Notes under the pieces: model-generated | Database searches by the model: none | What the model was told of the DNA's origin: nothing | The model's input: only the letters and a program-made list of their open reading frames with translations | Position numbers and translations under genes: made by a program | Shown: in pieces, positions 52,796-61,115 of the stretch | Numbering within the stretch: the first letter of the stretch is position 1 | Layout: every line of letters begins with the position of its first letter | From: CAZUMH01 sp964621645 | GTDB lineage: Bacteria; Zhuqueibacterota; QNDG01; JAGLOF01 | Direction of reading: 5' to 3' | Length of the DNA stretch: 64,000 nt | Assembly (NCBI GenBank): GCA_964621645.1 | Contig: CAZUMH010000006.1 | Location: 8,541 to 72,540, forward strand

Positions 52796-53710
52796 ATGAA
52801 GTGCAATCATTATATGAAGGTGGGCGGCTGGATAATCTTGATTCTCATCCTGCCGGTCCTGGTCTCCGGTCAGGAATACAGTCAGCAGATCGAACAGAAC
52901 GGAAAAGTCAACTGGACGCGGCACATGATCACCTGCACCGGGATCGGCGCGCCCAATCCCAATCTGCCCATGGCCGCTCAGAGAGCGGCGGCCCTGCGGG
53001 TAGCCAAGCAGGATGCCCTCCGCAACATACTGGAAACCGTGAAGGGAATTCAGCTGACGTCCGAAACGACCGTTGAAAACGCTCTGCTCGTCAGTGATGT
53101 GATCACTACCAGAGTGGAGGGAGCCCTGCGCGGTTTTCGGGTGGTGGACACACGCTATATGTCCAGCGGTGATGTGGAGATCGACGTGGAAATCCCACTG
53201 ACAGGCATCGTCATGGACGCTCTGCTGCCCGATAATTTCGGCGGCGGCACCCTGATGACGGGAGGCCAGCTGCTCTGCCCCACCTGCGGTCAGCCCTGGC
53301 CCGAGGGCAAGAGCGTTCCCCCCGGAGTCACCCTGATTCAGGCCGGAAGCGGAAATGCTTCCCGGGGAGGTGTTTACACGGGTCTGATCATTGACGCCCG
53401 GGGTCTGGGAATGCGGCCGGCCATGGCGCCGAAAATTCTAGATCAGGACGGTGATGAGGTATACGGCACCCGGTTCGTGAGCCGGGAATACGCAGTGGAT
53501 ATCGGCATGGTGGGCTATGACAAGGATGTGAACCAGGCCCGGATTAATGAACGGGTTACTGACAATCCCCTCATAGTTAAAGCCGTAGATGCCAGCGGTC
53601 CTAATAAGACCGACGCGGTCATCTCAGACGCCGACGCCCACATGATCCATAACGCGGCTGCCAATTTAAACTTTTTAAAGCATTGTAAGGTGATGTTCAT
53701 TCTGGATTAA
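52796..53710 (+). CDS. LPP20-like secreted protein with CPTC motif
   Basis: Protein of 304 residues with a signal peptide (ending VSGQ). Residues about 40-160 resemble the LPP20/FlgT-N type domain: TGIGAPNPNLPMAAQRAAALRVAKQDALRNILE, followed by VEGALRGFRVVDTRYMSSGDVEIDVEIPL. A CPTCGQPWPEG knuckle-like turn follows. A second domain (TGLIIDARGLGMRPAMAPKIL) is seen in similar envelope proteins. The start is the ATG after AAGGAG; the frame itself runs back into tRNA-Gly. First protein gene of a four-gene cluster. Confidence 0.75.
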   Translation: MKCNHYMKVGGWIILILILPVLVSGQEYSQQIEQNGKVNWTRHMITCTGIGAPNPNLPMAAQRAAALRVAKQDALRNILETVKGIQLTSETTVENALLVSDVITTRVEGALRGFRVVDTRYMSSGDVEIDVEIPLTGIVMDALLPDNFGGGTLMTGGQLLCPTCGQPWPEGKSVPPGVTLIQAGSGNASRGGVYTGLIIDARGLGMRPAMAPKILDQDGDEVYGTRFVSREYAVDIGMVGYDKDVNQARINERVTDNPLIVKAVDASGPNKTDAVISDADAHMIHNAAANLNFLKHCKVMFILD

Positions 53711-53784
53711 CTAAGGTCGAGCGTGCTCCGGTGTGTCCGGAACGCGCTCTTTTTGTCTTCATCCACAGTTCAAGGAGGATTCTT

Positions 53785-54942
53785 ATGAGCGCGGTAAAAA
53801 AAATAACAATCTGCGCCCTTGTTCTGCAGATCCCGGTTCTGTTCTTCCTGGGAGGGTGCGGCCCCAAACCGCTGGAGCAGCAGTCTCTGTTTGATACACC
53901 CGAAAATCACTACAACCAGGGAATGCGGGAATTCGAAGCAGGACGTTTGGATCAGGCCACCGAAGAGTTCGAGAGAGCCACCGGACTGGACAAAGATTAT
54001 CCGGGCGGGTATATCGGCATGGGATTGGTATTGGCCGAACAGGGCTCGTATCAGGAGGCGCTGAAATCAGTGGATAAGGGTATCGGCAAGGACGATCGGT
54101 TTATCGACGGGTATGTGGCCAAAGGGCGTATTATCACCGCCTGGAAAAAAGATGACAACTGGCTCAAGGAGGCTCTCAAGCCCTTCGAGAAAGCCCTGAA
54201 GATCGTTCCCGAGTCGGAGAAGGTACTCTTTTATATGGGCGAGGCCTATAAGGAGGCGTACCAGTTCGCCGATGCGGCCTCTATCTTCAGCCGGGTCATT
54301 TCACAGAAAGGGGATTTCGCCGGCCGTGCCAACATGGAGTGGGAACTGGTTCAGAAAATCCAGCGGGCGGCGCCGGGGACAAGAATCGGTATGAAGATCG
54401 CCCTCATCCCTGAAATCGATCGTTCCGACCTGGCGGTACTCTTCGTGGAAGAGCTGAAGCTGCTGGATCTGCTCAAACGATACCAGCCCCGCACCTATGA
54501 TACCAAATTCAGACCTCCGGCCGATCCCACCCAGCCGCCGCCGGAAGAACAGGCCGCGGCCCAATCCGATTATGCCGACCACTGGGCCAAGAACTGGATT
54601 ATCAGTGTGATAAAAACCGGTGTCATGGATCTCTTTCCGGACGGCGACTTCCATCCCGATGATCTGATCACCCGGGCCAATTACGCCCAGTTTTTGCAGA
54701 ACATCCTGGTGGCGGTAACAGGCGACCAGTCCCTGGCAACCAAATACGTGGGATCGGTCTCCCGTTTCCCGGATGTGAATCCTTCCCATTATGCCTACAA
54801 CGCCATCTGTCTGGCTGTGGACCGTGGCATCATGAAGGCCGACACCATGACCGGCGCATTCGGAATGTCCGAGCCGGTGTCCGGAGCCGATGCGCTGCTG
54901 ATCATTCGTGAATTCCAGAATGCCCTGCGGATGACTTTTTAA
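53785..54942 (+). CDS. Lipoprotein with TPR repeats and SLH-like domains
   Basis: Protein of 385 residues. Canonical lipobox LGGC (Cys25), TPR helices (about 40-180: YNQGMREFEAGRLDQATEEFERATGL, VLFYMGEAYKEAYQFADAASIF), a linker, then two S-layer-homology-like segments (about 270-385). These read HWAKNWIISVIKTGVMDLFPDGDFHPDDLITRA split by a short gap, and YAYNAICLAVDRGIMKAD. SLH modules bind cell-wall-linked polymers, or in diderms outer-membrane scaffolds. AAGGAGG lies seven bases before the ATG. Confidence 0.75.
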   Translation: MSAVKKITICALVLQIPVLFFLGGCGPKPLEQQSLFDTPENHYNQGMREFEAGRLDQATEEFERATGLDKDYPGGYIGMGLVLAEQGSYQEALKSVDKGIGKDDRFIDGYVAKGRIITAWKKDDNWLKEALKPFEKALKIVPESEKVLFYMGEAYKEAYQFADAASIFSRVISQKGDFAGRANMEWELVQKIQRAAPGTRIGMKIALIPEIDRSDLAVLFVEELKLLDLLKRYQPRTYDTKFRPPADPTQPPPEEQAAAQSDYADHWAKNWIISVIKTGVMDLFPDGDFHPDDLITRANYAQFLQNILVAVTGDQSLATKYVGSVSRFPDVNPSHYAYNAICLAVDRGIMKADTMTGAFGMSEPVSGADALLIIREFQNALRMTF

Positions 54943-54956
54943 AGAGCGGAGGGATC

Positions 54957-56159
54957 ATGAAACCTCTGAAATTTTATTGTGTGTTTTCTCTGGCCGCTGT
55001 CTTTGTCCTGAGCGGATTATGTCCGGCCCAGGTGGCCGACAGCCTCGATCAGGGGCAGGTGGTGGTGGCCACCGGTATCGGAAGCATTGTCGCCGGAGAT
55101 GTGGCCCATGCCAGGGATGACGCCATCAATGACGCCTTGCGAACGGGGCTGGAGCAGGCCCTGGGGATGCTGCTGGAATCCGAAACCCTGGTAGAGAACT
55201 ACCAGCTCATCGAAGACAATATTTTCAGCAAGACCCGGGGATATGTGCAGAGCTATGAAGTGATACGGGAACGCAAGCGTGATGAACAGCTCTACGAGGT
55301 AACCGTACGAGCAGTGGTTAAAATCGCCAATCTGAAAAATGATCTGGACGGTATCGCCACCCTAATGCGGCGCAAGAATATGCCCCGTACCATGGTGATG
55401 ATCAAGGAACGCAACGTGGGCGAGGCGCCGGGCATGTTTCATTACTTTGATGTCGATCTGAATATATCTGAAAATGCCCTCACATCCGCTATGATGGAGA
55501 AGGGCTTCAAATTCGTTGATCGTTCCACCGTGATGGCCAAGATGGAGCGGGACCAGGCGTCCGCCATCTTGGCCGGGAACAATGATTTGGCCGCTTCCAT
55601 CGGACGTTCGGTGGGGGCCGAAATAGTGATCACCGGGCAGGCCGTAGCCAGCGCCACGCAAGTGGAAGTATTCGGGGCCCAACAGCGTTCCCAGCAGGCC
55701 GTGGTTACCATCCGGGCCATTCGGAGCGATACCGGCGAAATCATCGCCGTGGCTGACGGTCAGGGAGCCTACCCCCATATTAACGACATCGTGGGAGGCA
55801 CCAAAGCGATCCAAAAGGCCAGCACCGCTGCGGCTGAAACCCTGATCGACAAGATCCTGGCCCGCTGGCAGAGCGATGTGGGCAGCAGTGCCACCATTAC
55901 CCTGAATATCTACGGTATCAGCGGCTACCAGATGCTTTCAGGCTTCAAGACCAATCTTCCCTACTATGTGCGCGGCATTGAATCCCTAAATCAGCGCTCC
56001 TGGAACGGCGGTTACGCGGTGCTTGATATCCAGATACAGGGGAGCAGCGACGATCTGGCCCAGCGTCTTTCGGGCAAGACCATCGGCGGCTCCCTGGTAA
56101 AGGTGACCGGCATGACCCAGAACAGCGTCACCATTGAACTCTCTGCACAAGAAGAGTGA
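54957..56159 (+). CDS. FlgT-like envelope protein
   Basis: Protein of 400 residues with a signal peptide (ending CPAQ). It shows the FlgT/LPP20-type N-terminal pattern: VVATGIGSIVAGDVAHARDDAINDALRTGLEQALG, then KTRGYVQSYEVIRERKRDEQLYEVTVRAVVKI. A CsgG-like middle has KGFKFVDRSTVMAKMERDQA and GRSVGAEIVITGQAVA, and a further domain follows to the end. No flagellar genes are near, so the FlgT similarity is to the fold. It is 14 bases after the TPR-SLH gene. Confidence 0.75.
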   Translation: MKPLKFYCVFSLAAVFVLSGLCPAQVADSLDQGQVVVATGIGSIVAGDVAHARDDAINDALRTGLEQALGMLLESETLVENYQLIEDNIFSKTRGYVQSYEVIRERKRDEQLYEVTVRAVVKIANLKNDLDGIATLMRRKNMPRTMVMIKERNVGEAPGMFHYFDVDLNISENALTSAMMEKGFKFVDRSTVMAKMERDQASAILAGNNDLAASIGRSVGAEIVITGQAVASATQVEVFGAQQRSQQAVVTIRAIRSDTGEIIAVADGQGAYPHINDIVGGTKAIQKASTAAAETLIDKILARWQSDVGSSATITLNIYGISGYQMLSGFKTNLPYYVRGIESLNQRSWNGGYAVLDIQIQGSSDDLAQRLSGKTIGGSLVKVTGMTQNSVTIELSAQEE

Positions 56160-56195
56160 GGCAACAGTTATCATGCAGGAAGGAGTGATACCAAA

Positions 56196-57098
56196 ATGAA
56201 GAAAACGATTGTTTTTGTCAGTTTACTGGCCCTGCTGCTGGCGGGGGTCACCGCTCAGGCTCAGCTGAAAAAAAGAGTGGCGGTCTTTACCTTCGAGGAT
56301 AAATCAGAGCAGGGATGGCATTGGTGGTCCGGCGGGTCGCCCGGAGAGGGGATGGCCGACATGCTCACCACAGAGCTGGTCAAATCCGGCAAGTACATCG
56401 TCGTCGAACGATCCGAGATCTCCAAGATCATGCAGGAGCAGGATCTGGGGCAGACCGGCAGAGTGACGGAACAAAGCGCCGCCAAGATGGGCCAGCTCCT
56501 TGGTGTTGAACTTGCCATTATGGGATCCGTGACAGAATTCGGCGTTACCAAAGGCGGCGGCGGTGTACGGGTAAAAGGCATCGGCCTCGGGTCCAACAAA
56601 CAGAGCGCCAGAGTCGGCATCGACGTGCGCCTGGTGAACACCAACACGGGTGAAATCCTGGCGGCGGATCATATCGCCAAGGAGGAGAGCTCCGGCGGCA
56701 TCCGGGTGAGCACCCCCAAGTTCGGGTTCAACAACCGCACCGATTTTGACAATTCCCTGGCCGGCAAGGCTACCCGAGCGGCCATCGAGGATATCATGGG
56801 GCTCATCGAAAATCAGATGCAGGCACTGCCCTGGGAAGGCAAGATCATTCTGGTCAAGGGCGCCACTATTTACATTAAACCCGGTTCCGACGCGGGAGTC
56901 AATGTCGGAGATGTCTTTACGGTCTACAGCAAGGGCGAAGATCTTATCGATCCCGATACGGGGATTTCACTGGGATCGCAGGAAAGCAAAATTGGAACAA
57001 TAAAGGTAACCTCCATGGTGAGCGGGGGCAAAGCCGCCATGGCAGCGGCCGTGAGCGGCAGCGGATTTGCCAAGGACAATATCATCCGCCAGCAGTAA
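56196..57098 (+). CDS. CsgG-family protein with FlgT-like C-terminal domain
   Basis: Protein of 300 residues: signal peptide ending AQAQ, CsgG domain (about 25-200) with KKRVAVFTFEDKSEQG, MLTTELVKSGKYIVVERSEISKIMQEQDLG and GQLLGVELAIMGSVTEFG. A C-terminal beta domain (about 215-298: ILVKGATIYIKPGSDAGVNVGDVFTVYSKG) matches the FlgT C-terminal/tip type. It lacks a lipobox, unlike classic CsgG. Last of the four-gene cluster; a terminator follows. Confidence 0.8.
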   Translation: MKKTIVFVSLLALLLAGVTAQAQLKKRVAVFTFEDKSEQGWHWWSGGSPGEGMADMLTTELVKSGKYIVVERSEISKIMQEQDLGQTGRVTEQSAAKMGQLLGVELAIMGSVTEFGVTKGGGGVRVKGIGLGSNKQSARVGIDVRLVNTNTGEILAADHIAKEESSGGIRVSTPKFGFNNRTDFDNSLAGKATRAAIEDIMGLIENQMQALPWEGKIILVKGATIYIKPGSDAGVNVGDVFTVYSKGEDLIDPDTGISLGSQESKIGTIKVTSMVSGGKAAMAAAVSGSGFAKDNIIRQQ

Positions 57099-57120
57099 GT
57101 TACTACGAGAGAAATAGGAA

Positions 57121-57157
57121 GGAAGGAGGGGAGGCGACTGACTTCCCTCCTTCTTTT
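57121..57157 (+). terminator. Terminator of the CsgG/FlgT cluster
   Basis: Stem GAAGGAGGG/CCCTCCTTC (57122-57130 with 57145-57153), a 14-base loop and four T. Confidence 0.7.
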
Positions 57158-57186
57158 ATAATACGGGAGGTCCGTGAAGATTACTG

Positions 57187-57215
57187 TTGCGTCTTGCTTT
57201 CAATAATTGTATTTT
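57187..57215 (+). promoter_or_regulatory. Putative promoter of the permease-DUF512-der run
   Basis: TTGCGT (57187-57192), a 17-base spacer and TATTTT (57210-57215), about 48 bases before the permease ATG. The -35 is weak. Confidence 0.4.
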
Positions 57216-57263
57216 TGGGCGGAACCGTAGGAGATAGGGCCGTCAGGGGGACGAGAGCATATC

Positions 57264-58514
57264 ATGAGTGAGAGAACGCGTCAGTCCAGTAAAAGAAATC
57301 CAGTGCCGGAAACACGGGAAGAGCCGGCTGCGGCCACGCGGGATGTCGTTGCCGCTGTCACTATTCTGATACTGCTGGCCGCCTTCCTCTATTCCACCAG
57401 CTCCATTCTCTCTCCCTTCGTCAGCGGCGGACTGCTGATCTTCATCCTTGCCGCCGGCCGGGGACAGGACCTGAGGCGAAGGCTTCTGAGCGGGACCATC
57501 TTCATCCTGGCCCTCTGGATTTTTCTCCAGGCCCGGCTGGTGTTTTTCCCCTTTATCATTTCACTGGTGCTGGCCTTTCTGCTGAATCCCGTGGTTGACT
57601 GGCTGGAAGGCAAGGGGTTGCCCCGGCTGCCGGTGGTCCTTATCGTCCTGCTGGTCCTTCTGGCCCTGGCAGTGGCGGGCGGCATAATTCTGCTGCCGGG
57701 TTTGATCCATGAGATCCAGACGTTGATCGAGAAGATCCCCGATCTGGCTGCGGAGCTGGTGCGGCAGGTGAAGGTCAATCTCAAGGCGGTGCTCGATTTT
57801 CTGCGGGTCGACTCCACCCGGCTGCAGCAGGAACTGGCCGGTGAGATACCGGCCCGGGCCGAGGCGGTGCTTTCCAATCTGCTGCGCAGTATCTCCGGAG
57901 TGGGGGCTTTGTTTGGGAAACTCATCTATCTTATTCTCATCCCCATTCTCACGTTTTATTTCCTCAAGGATTACCACCGGGTGGCGGACTGGTTCCTGGA
58001 ATTGATACCCCGCAAGAAACGCTCCCTGGTCACCTTTTACCAGTGGCGCCTCAACCGCATCCTGGGCGGTTACATCCGGGGGCAGGTGATTGTCTCTTCC
58101 CTGGTGGGGCTGCTTACTGGAGTGGGTCTGACACTTTTTCACATTCCTTTCGCCATCATCATCGGGCTGATGGCGGGAGTGCTGAATTTTATTCCCTTTG
58201 TGGGTCTCTACGTCAGCCTGGGTCTGGCGCTGCTCACGGCCTTTTTCACTCCGGCGCCGCTGGTTGCTCTGTTAAAAATAGGATTCGTCTTTTTGGTTGT
58301 TCAGGGACTGGAAAGCTATATCATCTCTCCCAAAATTGTGGGAGACAGAGTGGGACTGCATCCCATCGCGGTCATCCTCTCTGTGCTGATCTTCGCTTAT
58401 TTCCTGGGATTCTGGGGATTGCTGGTGGGAGTGCCCACGGCCGCTCTTTTAAAATTCCTTCTGGATGAATGGAGGCGTCATCTCAAGTGGAGGGAGCTCC
58501 GTGCCGCGGAGTGA
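57264..58514 (+). CDS. AI-2E-family (PerM-like) membrane permease
   Basis: Inner-membrane protein of 416 residues with about eight hydrophobic helices. Family landmarks: FFPFIISLVLAFLLNPVVDWLEGKGLPR, an amphipathic middle (LIHEIQTLIEKIPDLAAEL), ILIPILTFYFLKD, RILGGYIRGQVIVSSLVG and the C-terminal ISPKIVGDRVGLHPIAVILSVLIFAYFLGFWGLLVGVPTAA pattern. Members transport diverse substrates, so autoinducer-2 export is not implied. A polar 30-residue N-terminal tail is rich in Arg, Glu and Pro. The end overlaps the DUF512 gene by 14 bases. Confidence 0.9.
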   Translation: MSERTRQSSKRNPVPETREEPAAATRDVVAAVTILILLAAFLYSTSSILSPFVSGGLLIFILAAGRGQDLRRRLLSGTIFILALWIFLQARLVFFPFIISLVLAFLLNPVVDWLEGKGLPRLPVVLIVLLVLLALAVAGGIILLPGLIHEIQTLIEKIPDLAAELVRQVKVNLKAVLDFLRVDSTRLQQELAGEIPARAEAVLSNLLRSISGVGALFGKLIYLILIPILTFYFLKDYHRVADWFLELIPRKKRSLVTFYQWRLNRILGGYIRGQVIVSSLVGLLTGVGLTLFHIPFAIIIGLMAGVLNFIPFVGLYVSLGLALLTAFFTPAPLVALLKIGFVFLVVQGLESYIISPKIVGDRVGLHPIAVILSVLIFAYFLGFWGLLVGVPTAALLKFLLDEWRRHLKWRELRAAE

Positions 58515-59793
58515 GGGCCTGCCCGTTATCGGGATTGAACGGGGGAGTCCGGCGCAGCGGGCCGGTTTACGGGAAGGTGATTTTCTTCTCGAGGCCAACG
58601 GCCGGGCGTTGCGGGATCAGCTGGATTTTTACTTCTACACCCAGGATGAAGAAACGGACATCCGTTTTCGACGCGGGGACCACGTAAAAAACATCACCCT
58701 TCCCAACAGTGAAGGGGAGCCTCTGGGACTGAATCTGGCGCCGCTGCAGTACCGGGCCTGCGGCAACAATTGTGTTTTCTGTTTTATCGATCAGAATCCC
58801 CCCGGCCTGCGACCCTCCCTCTACTTCAAGGATGAAGATTACCGGCTCAGCTTTCTGCAGGGCAACTACGTGACGCTTACTTTGGTGAGTGACGAGGATC
58901 TCGAACGCATCGTGGAGCAGCATCTTTCACCCCTCTATGTTTCGATTCATGCTGTCCAATCCCGGGTGCGCCGGGAGATGCTGGGCCTGCGGCGGGATGA
59001 CCGGCTTCCGGAGAAGCTGGATTTTATCACCGACAATGGGATCGAGGTGCACGGCCAGATCGTTCTCTGCCCGGGAATCAACGACGGCGAGGTGCTCTGG
59101 TCAGGACTGGAGCAGCTGAGCCGCTTCCATCCGGGGCTGCGCTCCCTGGCAGTGGTGCCGGTGGGGCTCACCGCTCACCGTTACGGACTGCCCTCCCTGA
59201 ATCCGGTAACGGAGGATACGGCCCGGGAGATACTGAAAACGGGAAGGAAGCATCAGCAGCGCTTCCGGAAGCGTTTGGGAGAATCATTCCTCTACTTTGC
59301 CGATGAGTTCTATCTGCTGGCCGGGGAGGAACTGCCCGGGACGAAGGAGTACGGGGATTTCTGGCAAACAGGCAACGGTGTAGGGCTGGTGCGGGAGTTT
59401 CTGGACCTCTTCCAGGAGGCGGAAAGGGAATTTCCGGAACGTATCGCCCCTTCAAGACGTTTAGTATTGATTACCGGCACTCTGGCCGAGCCGGTGCTGC
59501 GGAGCCGGGTGCTGCCCGGGCTCAACAAAGTCAGGGGAGTAGAGGCGCGGCTGGCAGCGGTGGAGAACAGCCTCTTCGGCAGGACGGTGACGGTCTCCGG
59601 ACTGCTCTGCGGCGGAGATATCCTGGAACGGCTTAAGGCGGAAGAGGGCGATTACGAGGTGCTGCTGCCCTCCAACTGCCTCAACAGCGAGGACCTCTTT
59701 TTAGATGATATCACCTTGGAGGGCATGCGGGAGCGGTTGGGAAAGCCGGTGCAGGTAATAGATGATTTCCATGAGATATGGGAGAAGGCGTGA
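58501..59793 (+). CDS. DUF512 radical SAM protein with PDZ domain
   Basis: Protein of 430 residues: N-terminal PDZ-like module (PVIGIERGSPAQRAGLREGDFLLEANG), radical SAM-like part with the cysteine cluster CGNNCVFC (C-x3-C-x2-C), and the DUF512 C-terminal domain (about 220-430). The family's function is unknown; it is widespread in anaerobes, often beside der. The frame extends back to ATG 58465, but GGAGGG precedes the GTG at 58501, giving the usual length. It overlaps der by four bases (GTGA). Confidence 0.88.
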   Translation: MPRSEGLPVIGIERGSPAQRAGLREGDFLLEANGRALRDQLDFYFYTQDEETDIRFRRGDHVKNITLPNSEGEPLGLNLAPLQYRACGNNCVFCFIDQNPPGLRPSLYFKDEDYRLSFLQGNYVTLTLVSDEDLERIVEQHLSPLYVSIHAVQSRVRREMLGLRRDDRLPEKLDFITDNGIEVHGQIVLCPGINDGEVLWSGLEQLSRFHPGLRSLAVVPVGLTAHRYGLPSLNPVTEDTAREILKTGRKHQQRFRKRLGESFLYFADEFYLLAGEELPGTKEYGDFWQTGNGVGLVREFLDLFQEAEREFPERIAPSRRLVLITGTLAEPVLRSRVLPGLNKVRGVEARLAAVENSLFGRTVTVSGLLCGGDILERLKAEEGDYEVLLPSNCLNSEDLFLDDITLEGMRERLGKPVQVIDDFHEIWEKA

Positions 59794-61106
59794 CACTGCC
59801 GATTATTTCCATCGTGGGCCGGCCCAATGTGGGCAAGTCCACGCTTTTTAACCGCATTATTGGACGGCGGGAAGCCATCGTTGACGACGCGCCCGGCATC
59901 ACCCGGGACCGCAAGTCAGCCGACACCGACTGGGAAGGAATCCCTTTCCGACTGGTGGACACGGGCGGATTCATCCCCAAAGGGAGCAATGCCATCGAAA
60001 AGGGGGTAAGCCGGCAGGTGTTGCAGGCTATCGAAGAATCGGATGTGATCATCCATGTGGTGGACTGCCACAGCGGCATCACCGATATCGACGGCGAGGT
60101 GGCCCGCAGCCTGCGCAAATGCGGCAAACCGCTCCTCCTGGCCGTAAACAAGGTGGACAATGACACCCGGGAACTGGAGGCGGCCCAGTTTATCCGTCTG
60201 GGGCTGGGAGAGCCTCAAACCGTCTCGGCTCAGGCCGGACGGGGTGTGGGCGACCTGCTTTCCGCGGCCGTGGCTCTGCTGGGACCGGGGGCAACACCCG
60301 GTGAAGAAGACCCTGATGACCGTCTGCGCCTGGCCATAGTCGGCAAGCCCAACGTGGGCAAATCAACCTTTATCAACCGCATCCTGGGCCAGGAACGAAT
60401 GCTGGTCACCGACATACCGGGCACCACCCGTGATTCGGTGGATGTGGATGTTACCTGGAAGGGCAGGATCATCTCGCTGGTGGACACCGCCGGCCTGCGG
60501 CGCCGCTCCCGGGTGGACGGGGAGGTGGAATATTACAGCGGCCTGCGCGCCCGCCGGGCCATCAATGACTGTGATGTGGCCTGCGTTTTCGTGGACGCTT
60601 CCGAGAAAATCACCCAGCAGGACATGCACGTAATCGCGCAGGTGATCGCGGGGCGCAAGGGCATCCTGCTGATCCTCAATAAGTGGGATCTGGTGAAGGA
60701 TGATCCGGACAAGCTCCAGGAGCTGCAGCTCAGTCAGGAGCTCAAGCTGCAGGGGCTCTCCTACCTTCCCATCCTGGCGATTTCCTGTAAGACCGGCCGC
60801 AAGGTGGAGCAGGTGCTGGACACTGTCTGGCGCATCGGGCAGGAACGGCAGAAACGCATTTCATCGCCTCAGCTCAACGTCTTTCTGGAGGAGGTAAACC
60901 GCGCCTACCAGCCTCCCGCGGTCCGGGGCAAGCGGGTGCGCATCGTTTACGGCACCCAGGTCGGGACGGCGCCCCCGAAATTCGCCTTTTTTTCCAACTA
61001 TCCGGCCCTGATCACCGAAAATTACAAGCGCTATCTGGAAAATCAGCTGCGGGCCCGTTTCGGTTTCGAGGGTGTGCCCATTTCGTTCCTCTTCAAGAAA
61101 AAATAG
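59790..61106 (+). CDS. der: Ribosome-assembly GTPase Der (EngA)
   Basis: Tandem-domain GTPase needed for 50S ribosome maturation, 438 residues. First G domain: VGRPNVGKSTLFNR, DAPGITRD, DTGGF, NKVD. Second: VGKPNVGKSTFINR, DIPGTTRD, DTAGLR, NKWD. The C-terminal KH-like domain ends GFEGVPISFLFKKK. ATG 59778 is in frame four codons earlier, but the GTG at 59790 overlaps the preceding stop and follows GGGAG, so it is preferred. Confidence 0.96.
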   Translation: MTLPIISIVGRPNVGKSTLFNRIIGRREAIVDDAPGITRDRKSADTDWEGIPFRLVDTGGFIPKGSNAIEKGVSRQVLQAIEESDVIIHVVDCHSGITDIDGEVARSLRKCGKPLLLAVNKVDNDTRELEAAQFIRLGLGEPQTVSAQAGRGVGDLLSAAVALLGPGATPGEEDPDDRLRLAIVGKPNVGKSTFINRILGQERMLVTDIPGTTRDSVDVDVTWKGRIISLVDTAGLRRRSRVDGEVEYYSGLRARRAINDCDVACVFVDASEKITQQDMHVIAQVIAGRKGILLILNKWDLVKDDPDKLQELQLSQELKLQGLSYLPILAISCKTGRKVEQVLDTVWRIGQERQKRISSPQLNVFLEEVNRAYQPPAVRGKRVRIVYGTQVGTAPPKFAFFSNYPALITENYKRYLENQLRARFGFEGVPISFLFKKK

Positions 61107-61115
61107 GAATTCTGC

